21,980 nucleotides of DNA, taken from positions 1 through 21,980 of the forward strand of contig UQHJ01000041.1 in NCBI GenBank assembly GCA_900540885.1. The letters are read 5' to 3'. Origin of the DNA: an uncultured Prevotella sp. (lineage in GTDB: Bacteria; Bacteroidota; Bacteroidia; Bacteroidales; Bacteroidaceae). Numbering within the stretch: position 1 is the first letter of the stretch; each line of letters begins with the position of its first letter. The position numbers and the translations under genes are program-made. This document shows positions 13,687-21,887 of this stretch, piece by piece. The notes beneath the pieces are model-generated. The model had not been told where the DNA came from, searched no databases, and saw only the letters and a list, made by a program, of their open reading frames with translations.

Positions 13687-14589
13687 ATGAACGCATTTGT
13701 ATTTCCCGGCCAAGGAGCACAGTTTGTAGGTATGGGCAAGGACCTATACGAGAACCACCCCATTGCTAAGCAATTCTTTGAGAAAGCCAACGAAATCCTC
13801 GGTTTCCGCATCACCGACATCATGTTCAACGGCACTGATGAAGAATTGAAGCAAACGAAAGTTACGCAACCCGCTATGTTTCTCCACAGCGTTGTTAGCG
13901 CACTCTGCTTAGGCAGTGACTTCCAACCCGCAATGGTTGCAGGCCATTCTTTAGGTGAACTTTCAGCCCTTACAGCAGCTCGTTGCTTGAGTTTCGAAGA
14001 CGGATTGAAGTTAGTTGCCGCCCGCGCCAAAGCTATGCAGAAGGCCTGTGAAGCACAGCCCGGCACAATGGCTGCTATCATCGCCCTTGCTGATGAGAAG
14101 GTAGAAGAAGTTTGCGCCGAAGTAAGCAAAGAGACTGGAAAGGTAGTTGTTCCAGCCAATTATAACTGCCCTGGTCAGCTTGTTATCTCAGGCGAAGCAG
14201 AAGCTATCGAAGTAGCTTGCCAACGTTTGAAAGAAGCTGGTGCAAAGCGTGCATTGGTATTACCCGTAGGTGGTGCCTTCCACTCTCCCTTAATGCAACC
14301 TGCTAAGGAAGAACTCGAAGCTGCTATTGCCAATACAGAGTTCCACAAACCCATCTGCCCCGTTTACCAAAACGTTGACGGAAAGTCCCACACCGACCCT
14401 GAAGAAATCAAGGCCAACCTCATCGCTCAACTCACCGCTTCTGTACTTTGGACGAAGGAAGTAAACAACATGGTGGCCGACGGTGCAACCGACTTCACTG
14501 AATGTGGTCCTGGCAAGACATTGCAAGGCATGATTGCTAAGATTTGCAAAGGCAATGCCGATGTCAAAGCTCACGGCGTAAACGATTAA
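13687..14589 (+). CDS. fabD: Malonyl-CoA:acyl carrier protein transacylase FabD
   Basis: Predicted 300-residue cytoplasmic enzyme that moves malonyl from CoA to acyl carrier protein, supplying extender units for type II fatty-acid synthesis. The start MNAFVFPGQGAQFVGMG holds the PGQGAQ motif forming the oxyanion hole; the nucleophile is S88 in GHSLGE; the partner histidine is H199 in GAFHSPLM; and GPGKTLQGMI near the C terminus is typical. Length is normal for the family. It has its own promoter and is followed by a hairpin terminator, so it appears monocistronic; no other fatty-acid gene is adjacent. Confidence 0.96.
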   Translation: MNAFVFPGQGAQFVGMGKDLYENHPIAKQFFEKANEILGFRITDIMFNGTDEELKQTKVTQPAMFLHSVVSALCLGSDFQPAMVAGHSLGELSALTAARCLSFEDGLKLVAARAKAMQKACEAQPGTMAAIIALADEKVEEVCAEVSKETGKVVVPANYNCPGQLVISGEAEAIEVACQRLKEAGAKRALVLPVGGAFHSPLMQPAKEELEAAIANTEFHKPICPVYQNVDGKSHTDPEEIKANLIAQLTASVLWTKEVNNMVADGATDFTECGPGKTLQGMIAKICKGNADVKAHGVND

Positions 14590-14599
14590 ACTACATATA

Positions 14600-14613
14600 C
14601 CTTATATATAAGG
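14600..14613. promoter_or_regulatory. Perfect 14-bp palindrome CCTTATATATAAGG
   Basis: Perfect two-fold symmetric site 10 bases after the fabD stop. It could bind a dimeric regulator or be chance in AT-rich DNA. Confidence 0.25.
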
Positions 14614-14649
14614 AAGCATTCTTCACGAACTGAAGTGAAAAATTCAACT

Positions 14650-14704
14650 AAAAGCATAGGTAAGGTTAAGGCAAATCTAAAAGCCTAACTCTACCTATGC
14701 TTTA
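14650..14704 (+). terminator. Long hairpin after fabD
   Basis: AAAGCATAGGTA (from 14650) pairs with TACCTATGCTTT (ending near 14703); inner GGC/GCC blocks extend the stem to about 22 bp with small bulges. TTTATTTCAT follows. Likely the fabD terminator. Confidence 0.7.
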
Positions 14705-14753
14705 TTTCATCATAAAATAAAGACCTTAAATAAAACCACGTTATCTTCAACGT

Positions 14754-16445
14754 ATGAAACCACTCATTTATCAAATATTCACCCGTCTTTACGGCAATCA
14801 GAATACCACCAATCAGCGCAACGGCAGTATAGAGCAGAATGGTTGCGCTAAGATGAATAATTTCACAGCTGCACAACTGCGTCGTATCGCCTCATACGGT
14901 TTTACTCACGTATGGTTTACAGGACTCATTGAACATGCTACTCAGACCGACTATTCTGCCTATGGTATCACCTCCGACCACCCCGCTGTTGTGAAAGGTC
15001 GCGCGGGTTCACCCTACGCTATCAAAGATTATTACGACATCGACCCCGACCTCGCCGTTAACGTCGACAAACGTATGAAAGAGTTTGAAGCCTTGGTTAA
15101 GCGCACGCATCAAGCAGGACTCAAAATGGTGATAGACTTCGTACCTAACCACGTAGCACGTCAATACCATAGCGACGCACACCCCAAAGGAGTAAAAGAC
15201 TTAGGTGAGGGCGATGACACCTCACTCGCTTTCTCGCCCAACAACAACTTTTACTACCTCGAAGGACAAACCTTACACACCGAATTTGACACCGAGCGCT
15301 GTGCACCACAGCCCTATCGTGAATACCCCGCCAAAGTCACAGGCAACGACTGCTTTAACGCTTGGCCCAGTCGTAACGATTGGTACGAGACGGTTAAGCT
15401 GAACTATGGCGTTGACTATTTAGGCGGCAGACAGACACACTTCTGTCCCATTCCATCAACGTGGAAGAAGATGACGGATATTTTGCTTTTTTGGGCGAAG
15501 AAAGGAATAGACGCTTTCCGCTGCGACATGGCCGAAATGGTTCCTGCTGAATTTTGGGCTTACGCTACCGAGAAGGTAAAAAGCCTTTACCAAAAAGTAC
15601 AGTTTATAGCCGAAGTTTACAACCCCAACGAATATCGTCACTATATAGCCAGCGGTTTTGATTATCTTTATGACAAGGTAGGACTTTACGACACGCTGCG
15701 TGCTGTCATCACCGACGGACGTTCTGCATCGTGTATTACGGGTTGCTGGCAAAACATTGACGACATTCGCGACCATATGCTCAACTTCCTCGAAAATCAT
15801 GACGAGCAACGCATCGCTTCTGCTTACTTTGCTGGCGATGCTCGCAAGGCGCTCCCTGCCTTATGTGTTAGTGCGATGATGGGCAACAATCCGTTCATGG
15901 TATATGCTGGACAAGAACTTGGCGAACCGGGCATGGACGCTGAAGGTTTTAGCGGTAGCGACGGACGTACTACAATATTCGATTATTGGTCTGTTTCCTC
16001 ACTGCGCAAGCTGACAGCAGCAAAACCAGAAAGTGAAATGAATGCCGATGAGAAGTATCTCTACAATTATTATAAGCAGGTAATTCACCTTTGTAAGACG
16101 GAGGCCGCGCTCAACGATGGCAACTTCTACGACTTGCAATATGCTAACTACAATCGTGACTATGGTTACAATTGCGATCGTCAGTATGCCTTTATTCGTA
16201 AAGCAGGTAACGGCCAAACATTACTCATCGTGGCTAATTTTGACGATAAGAGCGTACACGTTGGCGTGCGCATTCCTGTCCACGCCTTCGACTTCCTCCA
16301 CCTTCGTAAGGGCATCACATCGGCTACAGACTTACTTTCGGGAAATTTACAAACAATAGAGCTAAAACCAGACGACGTAAGTTTCGTCGACATTCCCGCT
16401 TTTAGTGCTGTTGTTTTGCAACTTCAGAATAGCAAAACAAAGTAA
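14754..16445 (+). CDS. Intracellular GH13 alpha-amylase-family enzyme
   Basis: Predicted 563-residue glycoside hydrolase or transglycosylase acting on alpha-glucans. No signal peptide: the protein starts MKPLIYQIFTRLYGN, a GH13 barrel start, so it is probably cytoplasmic and works on imported oligosaccharides or glycogen. The four conserved GH13 regions are visible: VIDFVPNH, FRCDMAEM with nucleophile D258, FIAEVYNP with acid/base E287, and FLENHDEQR with D350. A C-terminal beta-sandwich domain (about 465-563) carries QTLLIVANFDDKSVHV. Exact specificity cannot be assigned. It follows fabD by 165 bases across a terminator. The alpha-glucan link to the SusCD pair downstream is possible but unproven; a tRNA unit and repeats separate them. 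Confidence 0.92.
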   Translation: MKPLIYQIFTRLYGNQNTTNQRNGSIEQNGCAKMNNFTAAQLRRIASYGFTHVWFTGLIEHATQTDYSAYGITSDHPAVVKGRAGSPYAIKDYYDIDPDLAVNVDKRMKEFEALVKRTHQAGLKMVIDFVPNHVARQYHSDAHPKGVKDLGEGDDTSLAFSPNNNFYYLEGQTLHTEFDTERCAPQPYREYPAKVTGNDCFNAWPSRNDWYETVKLNYGVDYLGGRQTHFCPIPSTWKKMTDILLFWAKKGIDAFRCDMAEMVPAEFWAYATEKVKSLYQKVQFIAEVYNPNEYRHYIASGFDYLYDKVGLYDTLRAVITDGRSASCITGCWQNIDDIRDHMLNFLENHDEQRIASAYFAGDARKALPALCVSAMMGNNPFMVYAGQELGEPGMDAEGFSGSDGRTTIFDYWSVSSLRKLTAAKPESEMNADEKYLYNYYKQVIHLCKTEAALNDGNFYDLQYANYNRDYGYNCDRQYAFIRKAGNGQTLLIVANFDDKSVHVGVRIPVHAFDFLHLRKGITSATDLLSGNLQTIELKPDDVSFVDIPAFSAVVLQLQNSKTK

Positions 16446-16472
16446 TAGAAAAGAAAATCGCATTTTTTTTGA

Positions 16473-16482
16473 AAAAAAACGC
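16473..16482 (+). terminator. Possible AT-rich terminator after the GH13 gene
   Basis: Eight T residues, a G and eight A residues between GC pairs form a simple A/T stem at about 16470-16482, 30 bases after the stop codon. Weak as a terminator; I see no better one. Confidence 0.25.
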
Positions 16483-16489
16483 AGAAACA

Positions 16490-16521
16490 TTTGGTAACTA
16501 TCTCAAAATGCTCTACCTTTG
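16490..16521 (+). promoter_or_regulatory. Promoter of the initiator tRNA
   Basis: TTTG (16490-16493), a 20-base spacer and TACCTTTG (16514-16521) give the best match to the Bacteroidetes -33/-7 consensus in the window. Transcription would start near 16528, 58 bases before the tRNA. Confidence 0.85.
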
Positions 16522-16585
16522 CACTCGCAAACAAGAAATAAGAACAATGGTTATAAAAACCGAAAGTTCTTCAACTTCTTGAGGA

Positions 16586-16658
16586 CGCGGAGTGGAGCAG
16601 TTGGTAGCTCGCCAGGCTCATAACCTGGAGGTCGTTCGTTCGAGTCGAGCCTCCGCAA
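16586..16658 (+). tRNA. Initiator tRNA-fMet (CAT)
   Basis: A 73-base cloverleaf: acceptor CGCGGAG/CTCCGCA, D arm GAGC/GCTC, anticodon stem CCAGG/CCTGG with loop CTCATAA (anticodon CAT, 16619-16621), T arm GTTCG/CGAGC, discriminator A. The unpaired C1-A72 and the A11-T24 pair are hallmarks of initiator rather than elongator tRNA-Met or tRNA-Ile2. CCA is not encoded. The usual three G-C pairs at 29-31/39-41 are here A-T, G-C, G-C. Confidence 0.93.
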
Positions 16659-16664
16659 CTTATA

Positions 16665-16701
16665 AAGCGCAACCTGTTGAATAATAGGTTGCGCTTTTTT
16701 T
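16665..16701 (+). terminator. Terminator of the tRNA gene
   Basis: AAGCGCAACCT (16665-16675) pairs perfectly with AGGTTGCGCTT (16686-16696) around a 10-base loop; a run of seven T residues covers 16695-16701. Confidence 0.93.
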
Positions 16702-16748
16702 GTGTTTGTTGCCCAACGCTATACATTGTCTTTATAGTCCATTTCAAT

Positions 16749-16771
16749 AAACTGCAATTTGTCGAAGAGAA
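16749..16771. repeat. Half copy of the GCAATTTGTCGAA repeat
   Basis: AAACTGCAATTTGTCGAAGA matches the left arm of the hairpin at 21652-21714 with one difference, but no right arm follows here. The rest of 16772-16938 holds no gene; TAACTTTG at 16834-16841 resembles a -7 box with nothing behind it. Confidence 0.65.
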
Positions 16772-16938
16772 CGTCGTCCCCCCAAAAAGATTGCTTACTC
16801 CTGCTGTCATGGGCAATTCCAATCATTAGAGATTAACTTTGTGTCCTTCTTCTTTATATTTAAACATTGTATTCTATGTTAAGTTTACATTCATTTTGGT
16901 TCTGTAAACAAAGGCTGAGTACACCCACCATACAAGAC

Positions 16939-16980
16939 CCAAGACTGCACAAGGGCAACGCTTGTCCTTGACAGTCTTGG
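16939..16980. repeat. Hairpin downstream of the SusCD pair
   Basis: CCAAGACTG (16939-16947) pairs with CAGTCTTGG (16972-16980); inner CAAGG-CAA/TTG-CCTTG blocks extend the stem. It lies beyond the susD-like stop on the leftward transcript but no T run follows, so termination is uncertain. Confidence 0.55.
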
Positions 16981-17018
16981 CAGGGCATACAGAATTATGA
17001 AAGTCGGATCCGTCTGCC

Positions 17019-17169
17019 CTTTGCATAAGATAGGCTATAGCTCAACATAACGTTCAAGTAAACTTGACGTTCTGCACTCGCCTTGCACTATCTTTGCATA
17101 AGATAGGCTATAGCTCAACATAACGTTCAAGTAAACTTGACGTTCTGCACTCGCCTTGCACTATCTTTG
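17019..17169. repeat. Perfect 73-bp tandem duplication of the AAGATAG repeat
   Basis: Two identical 73-bp units (17019-17091 and 17092 onward, with identity continuing to 17169). Each holds AAGATAGGCTATAGCTC at one end, the hairpin AACGTTCAAG-TAAA-CTTGACGTT in the middle, and CCTTGCACTATCTT at the other end. A diverged relative lies at 13385-13452. The array ends 57 bases before the susD-like stop codon. Confidence 0.92.
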
Positions 17170-17226
17170 TTCCTGAATAGATGACACATTAAAATGTCTT
17201 TGTTAATGTAATGTTTACGGTAACTC

Positions 17227-18846
17227 TTACTCGTACCCCTTGTTCTGCTTTAGCTTTTTGTTCAGATCAAGGCATCTTTGCGGTATCGGAAATACGGTTG
17301 TGAAGTCCGTTTCCTCGTTTTCAATGGGCACACGTTGGTCGTATGCCTTGGTGTATTTCCCGAATCGGATGAGGTCCTGCCGTCTCCAGCCTTCCCACAC
17401 AAGTTCCAAAAGCCGCTCTTTGAGAATGTTGTCCAAGTTGGCTTCAACTCGTGGCATCCCGACTCTCTCCCTTATAGCATTCAACTCTGCAGAGCCGTCC
17501 TTGCCATTGCGTACTTTAGCCTCCGCTTCCATCAGCAAGGCATCGGCGTATCTGAACAGAACGATGTCGTTGTCAACCTGCTTGCCATCGGAGTAGGCGG
17601 TACGGTCAACCTCGTATTTTCCTACACGTGCGCCAGCGGTCTGCTTGTATGGACTGTCCGTCAGGTTTAGCTTCAGCTCCAATGGGCGGTACACCAGAGG
17701 GTCGCCGTTGTCAAGATAGATTTTCTTTCCGTCAACAAACACCGTGTCGGCATAGAAGTTTATGCGAAATCTGCTGTCTTCATGGTCAGTGTCGTATCCG
17801 AAAACCTTGACGGTTGAGACCGTCGCACAGGTGCCGTTCTCCGATGAACCACCGTATGCTCCGCCATGCTTGTAGTGGCGTGAGCGGAACAGATAGTGGT
17901 ATTCGTTCTGATACAGGTTCTTGTCCAACGGAATCGTAAAAATGTTCTCCCTGCTGCTCTCATTGTGTACGGCAAAGTTGGAGGCATAGTCGCTTTCCAA
18001 CTCGTAGCCCTCGTCCTTCAACTGCTCGCAATACCAGATGCAGGTATCCCAAGCGTTCTTCCTCTCACCGTTGACGGTGAAGAAGATGTCCTTGCCGTCA
18101 GGCCGTATGCCGTCCGTCCAGTCGTCATCGTCATAAACCTCAGCGTTCAATGCCAACTTCGCAAGTAGAAAATTCACTACCGGGCGTGTGACACGTCCAT
18201 AATAGTCACCTTCCTTGTTGGAGTGGGCATCGGCAAGCAATGGTGCTACGGCTTGCAGTTCGTCAAAGATGAATCTGAACACCTCGCTTCGCTTGCTTGG
18301 CACAACCTGGTCGAGCTTTACATCGTATGACGTGACAAGCGGAATCTGCCCGAACATGTCCATCGCATAATAGTAGAACAAGGCGCGGACGGCTCTCACC
18401 TCTGCCGTGAAGTCGCGTTCCTGCTCCGTCGACAGCAGTTGCCTGTGGCTGTCAATGACAGAAAGCGACTGGTTGGACAGTACGATAACCTTGAAGAGGT
18501 ATTTCCACACGTCATACAGATAGATGTCATTTGCGCTCCACTTGTGCTGGTACATGTTTTCCCACAAACCACCGTCATACCAGTCACCGCCACGGATAGG
18601 TATCATCGCCTCGTCAGTGGTGAGTGTGTTGTAGTCGTATATGCCACGGCAAGTACCTTGCAGTCCCTCAGACTCCTGGTTGCTACCCACATAATTGTAC
18701 AGTGAAGCCACAGCATTCTTATAGATGTTGTCGGCATTGTTGTAGATGGCTTCCTGATCGAGCTGGTCTTTCGGATGCTCGTCCAGACAACCGCAGATGC
18801 ACAACGTCAGTGGTATAGTCAATATGTAGCTAAAAATCTTCTTCAT
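17227..18846 (-). CDS. SusD/RagB-family glycan-binding lipoprotein
   Basis: Predicted 539-residue outer-membrane lipoprotein that captures glycan and caps the SusC-type transporter. The signal peptide MKKIFSYILTIPLTLCICG ends at C20, the lipidated cysteine, followed by LDEHPKDQLD. SusD features include the N-terminal DQEAIYNNADNIYKNAVASL, AVRALFYYYAMDMFGQIPLV and C-terminal LNAIRERVGMP and ERLLELVWEGWRRQDLIRFG. Length is normal. It lies 12 bases after the SusC-like gene in the same direction, the standard pair order. Ligand cannot be inferred; no glycosidase, sulfatase or regulator is adjacent within the window. Confidence 0.95.
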   Translation of the reverse strand: MKKIFSYILTIPLTLCICGCLDEHPKDQLDQEAIYNNADNIYKNAVASLYNYVGSNQESEGLQGTCRGIYDYNTLTTDEAMIPIRGGDWYDGGLWENMYQHKWSANDIYLYDVWKYLFKVIVLSNQSLSVIDSHRQLLSTEQERDFTAEVRAVRALFYYYAMDMFGQIPLVTSYDVKLDQVVPSKRSEVFRFIFDELQAVAPLLADAHSNKEGDYYGRVTRPVVNFLLAKLALNAEVYDDDDWTDGIRPDGKDIFFTVNGERKNAWDTCIWYCEQLKDEGYELESDYASNFAVHNESSRENIFTIPLDKNLYQNEYHYLFRSRHYKHGGAYGGSSENGTCATVSTVKVFGYDTDHEDSRFRINFYADTVFVDGKKIYLDNGDPLVYRPLELKLNLTDSPYKQTAGARVGKYEVDRTAYSDGKQVDNDIVLFRYADALLMEAEAKVRNGKDGSAELNAIRERVGMPRVEANLDNILKERLLELVWEGWRRQDLIRFGKYTKAYDQRVPIENEETDFTTVFPIPQRCLDLNKKLKQNKGYE

Positions 18847-18858
18847 GCTTTTCTTTCT

Positions 18859-21558
18859 TTAAAATTGTACACTCAACCCCAGCGAATAGGTACGGTAGAG
18901 CGGATAGCTGCGCTTGTCGTCAATACCCATAGTGCTATTCACCACATAGCTATTGATCATCGGTGTAAGTCCCTTGTAGCCCGTGATGGTGCCAAGGTTG
19001 CTGACATTGCACGACACTCGCAATGAGCGGATGACGCGGCTCTTCAACGGCACGTTGTAGCCTATCGTCAGATGCTCGAAGTTCAGGTAGTCGCCCTTCT
19101 CCAGCCAGTAGTCGGACACGCGTTGGTCAACGATGTTCTTTTCCGGTGCACCTTTCAGCACGTTATAGTCGGGGAAACATGACATATTGTTGTAGGCAAG
19201 TCCCGTTCCGTTGAATATCTTGTGTCCGAACGCTCCGTTCATCTGCAAGGCTACATAAAAGTCCTTGTATCTGAAACTGATGTTCGATCCGAGCGTCGCC
19301 TTAGGCGTAGCCTGTCCCGCGATGTAACGGTCGCCACCGTCGCTCAAGTCAACCTTGCCGTTGTGGTCGAGGTCTTCGATGTCGTAGGAGTAGCTTCCGT
19401 TCTCGTTCTTGACGAGTCCCTTGCAGTGAGGCAGGTAAAAGACACCGAGAGGTTGCCCGACTATCTGATAGACGATATTGTTGTCGCCGCCGTTCTGTCC
19501 GGCACCGTCCAATGAACCGATTGCCGTGACATTTGCGGCTGACATGCTCATTCCGTTGTAAGAGCCGCTGAGGGAGATGAGTTTGTTGCTCTGGAATGAC
19601 AGGTTAATGTTGATGTTCAGCTCCATATCCTTCTTGCTGATGGGTTGCACCGACAAGCCAAGCTCAAAACCACGGTTTGACATTGCACCGATGTTCGCCA
19701 ATAGGGTGTTGTAGGCAAACGGAGGCACTGGCACCTCGTAGGCATAGAGCATGTCCGTGGTCTTCGAATAGTAATACTCGGCTGTGAGCATTAGACGGTT
19801 GGCGAAGAAGCCGAGGTCTGCACCGATGTTGAACGTTGTCTTCGTCTCCCATTTCAAGTCGGGGTTGTTGTTCCTCACCATGCCGAGTGTAACCGTTGGC
19901 GAACTCTTTATCGGGACGATACCCGTCTGTCGGACGGTGTTCATGGTGGTGTAGGCTGATATACCGCCAAGGTTTCCTGCCTGTCCAAATCCTGTGCGTA
20001 GCTTGAGCATAGACAGCGGTTTCACGTCGGAAAGAAAACTTTCCTTCTTTATGTCCCATGTGAACGACACGGACGGAAAGAATCCCCATGTGTTGTTGTC
20101 GCCCACCATGGACGAACCATCACCACGGGCATTGGCGGACAATGTATATCTGTCGAGCAATGTATATGTAACGCTGCCCATCACCGATGCGAGCGACTGG
20201 TCCTCGTAGGTGCTTTCCGTTCCACCGTAAGGTCGGGCGGCGGTGGCTCCTAAGTTGTCATAGTTGAAGTCGTTGGTAGGGATGCCCTTGGCATACACCC
20301 AGAAGGCAGTCTTCTTCAGCTTGCGGTATTCACCACTTGCACCAGCAGAAATCTTATGGATACCGAACTCCTTGTTGAAGTCAACGGACACGTTGCCGAG
20401 CCATTCCTCCTTCTTAAACTCGCCACGGTACACGTTGCCCTGCGCCCACACCCATGTAGGGCAGAACTGGGCATTCTCGGTGGAGCCGTACAGATAAGAG
20501 CCGAAGGTGGATATGCGCCAGTTGGGGTTGAAGTCATAGCTCAGCTTCACATGTGCGTCAAAGTTCAAGTCCTTGGAGTCGTTCTTTTCGGCAAGTATGA
20601 TACCTGGAGGGTTGATTTTGGCGGCTGACTCGTTCTTCAGCCAGTTGCCGTTCTCGTCTGTTCCAGCAGGGAACGTTGGGTTTTGGCAGGCAGCGGAGTA
20701 AAAAAGCATCTGCGTGTCGAAAATGTCATGGTTCTTGAATGACGAGCCGAACACACCGAAGTCACCCGTCAGTCGGTCGTTGAAGGCTTTCTGCGTGACA
20801 TCCATCTTGGCTACAAACACACCGTAGTCCATGTTCTTGATAATGGTGTTGTGGTCCATAACACCGAACGAGGCACGGTAATTTGACTGTGGAGTTCCGC
20901 CGCTGAACGCAAGGTAGTGGTTGTTCACCAAGCCTGTGCGTGTTATCACCTTGTAGGTGTCGGTGTTGTAGCCTCCGTTGTTGCAATATACTCCCAAAGC
21001 CTTTGCTGTGGCAACATACTCAGCTGCATTGAGCATGTTGAGGTGTTTGTACATCTGCTCAAAGCCGACATTGCCCTCATAAGAGATTTGGAAGCCGCGC
21101 CCCGTGCCTTTCTTTGTCTTTACCTCAATCACACCAGATGCACCACGCGAGCCGTACATGGCTGTCTCAGCCGCATTCTTCAATATGCGAAAACTCTCGA
21201 TGTCGGCAGGGTATATCGTGGAAAGCGTAAGCACGTCAGAAGTCACGCCATCGATAAGTACCAACGGGTCGTTGCCTCCGATGATGGAGGTGGTGCCACG
21301 GACACGCACGCTGTTGAGCATGGCCATTCTGTCCAGACCGTTAGATGTTACGTTGACACCAGCCGCCTGACCGCTCAACACGTCAAGAGCATTGTTGGCT
21401 GCGCCCTTGCCAGTATGATCTCCCAACACCTTTATTATATTGTTCCCGTTGCCAATGGAATCCTTCTGCTCTATCGTGACTTGCTTTTGCGCATGAACTA
21501 GAGAGCAGCAAAAGAGTGCAAAGAGGAGTAGTGTAAAATCTTTTTCCCTTCTTGCCAT
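18859..21558 (-). CDS. SusC/RagA-family TonB-dependent transporter, short form
   Basis: Predicted 899-residue outer-membrane beta-barrel importing oligosaccharides with its SusD partner, powered by TonB. The signal peptide (1-23, ending VHAQ) is followed within about 30 residues by the plug domain (ALDVLSGQAAGVNVTSNG, DPLVLIDGV, AETAMYGSRGASGVIEVKT). The barrel ends in aromatic SLGLSVQF as expected. DLDHNGKVDLSDGG is the EF-hand-like loop usual near the C terminus of SusC proteins. It lacks the carboxypeptidase-D-like N-terminal domain present in most SusC proteins, which explains the short length. Start ATG 21558 gives a good signal peptide and sits just after the promoter. Confidence 0.95.
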   Translation of the reverse strand: MARREKDFTLLLFALFCCSLVHAQKQVTIEQKDSIGNGNNIIKVLGDHTGKGAANNALDVLSGQAAGVNVTSNGLDRMAMLNSVRVRGTTSIIGGNDPLVLIDGVTSDVLTLSTIYPADIESFRILKNAAETAMYGSRGASGVIEVKTKKGTGRGFQISYEGNVGFEQMYKHLNMLNAAEYVATAKALGVYCNNGGYNTDTYKVITRTGLVNNHYLAFSGGTPQSNYRASFGVMDHNTIIKNMDYGVFVAKMDVTQKAFNDRLTGDFGVFGSSFKNHDIFDTQMLFYSAACQNPTFPAGTDENGNWLKNESAAKINPPGIILAEKNDSKDLNFDAHVKLSYDFNPNWRISTFGSYLYGSTENAQFCPTWVWAQGNVYRGEFKKEEWLGNVSVDFNKEFGIHKISAGASGEYRKLKKTAFWVYAKGIPTNDFNYDNLGATAARPYGGTESTYEDQSLASVMGSVTYTLLDRYTLSANARGDGSSMVGDNNTWGFFPSVSFTWDIKKESFLSDVKPLSMLKLRTGFGQAGNLGGISAYTTMNTVRQTGIVPIKSSPTVTLGMVRNNNPDLKWETKTTFNIGADLGFFANRLMLTAEYYYSKTTDMLYAYEVPVPPFAYNTLLANIGAMSNRGFELGLSVQPISKKDMELNININLSFQSNKLISLSGSYNGMSMSAANVTAIGSLDGAGQNGGDNNIVYQIVGQPLGVFYLPHCKGLVKNENGSYSYDIEDLDHNGKVDLSDGGDRYIAGQATPKATLGSNISFRYKDFYVALQMNGAFGHKIFNGTGLAYNNMSCFPDYNVLKGAPEKNIVDQRVSDYWLEKGDYLNFEHLTIGYNVPLKSRVIRSLRVSCNVSNLGTITGYKGLTPMINSYVVNSTMGIDDKRSYPLYRTYSLGLSVQF

Positions 21559-21594
21559 ATTCTATTTCTCTTTATGGTGGTTGTAATGGTTTGA

Positions 21595-21602
21595 CAAAGG
21601 TA
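21595..21602 (-). promoter_or_regulatory. Putative -7 box for the SusCD operon
   Basis: On the minus strand TACCTTTG fits TAnnTTTG, 36 bases before the susC-like ATG. No TTTG occurs about 20 bases upstream, which would fit a promoter needing an activator. Confidence 0.5.
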
Positions 21603-21651
21603 ATGAAAAGTGAACCGCTAATCTGTTGGATTTATGCAATATTAACTAAAA

Positions 21652-21714
21652 AAACTGCGATTTGTCGAAGAGACAGGAATGAACATTAAGGCGCGCTTCG
21701 ACAAATTGCAGTTT
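21652..21714. repeat. GCAATTTGTCGAA-type hairpin, copy 3
   Basis: Bases 21652-21670 pair with 21696-21714 (19 bp, one G-T) around a 25-base loop. The arms match the outer part of the hairpin at 5032-5104. Here it lies upstream of the susC-like promoter, not at a gene end. Confidence 0.8.
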
Positions 21715-21785
21715 AAAGAAAAGTAAAAAATCACAGTTTCATAACATTTAACCACTTAATCTATGCCTTTCGGCTAATTTCTTAT

Positions 21786-21793
21786 TACCTTTG
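21786..21793 (+). promoter_or_regulatory. Orphan rightward -7-like box
   Basis: TACCTTTG fits the consensus and would start transcription near 21800, directly into the right-hand 22-bp array. No -33 match, and no open reading frame follows to the window end; a gene could begin beyond it. Confidence 0.3.
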
Positions 21794-21797
21794 TCTT

Positions 21798-21887
21798 GTC
21801 GTCCACAGGCCAGTGGAAACACGTCTACTGCTCAGTGGAAACACGTCCACGGGCCAGTGGAAACATGTACACTGGCTTGTGGATGAC
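21798..21887. repeat. 22-bp-period array with inverted ends (right edge)
   Basis: Three units start at 21811, 21833 and 21855, each with CAGTGGAAACA(C/T)GT and a variable 8-base tail, preceded by a partial unit. The ends 21798-21815 and 21870-21887 form an 18-bp inverted repeat with two mismatches (GTCGTCCACAGGCCAGTG arm), so the array would sit in the loop of a stem. The rest of 21888-21980 shows no gene. Confidence 0.8.

Noticed and set aside
16571..16822. 83-residue minus-strand frame
   Set aside because: It runs antisense through the tRNA and its terminator.
16586..17226. tRNA-associated integration site for the SusCD region
   Set aside because: No second copy of the tRNA 3' end and no integrase occur in the window.
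17227..21558. Recent horizontal transfer of the SusCD pair from its slightly different base and codon use
   Set aside because: Only an impression by eye; composition was not computed and outer-membrane barrel genes often differ from cytoplasmic ones.
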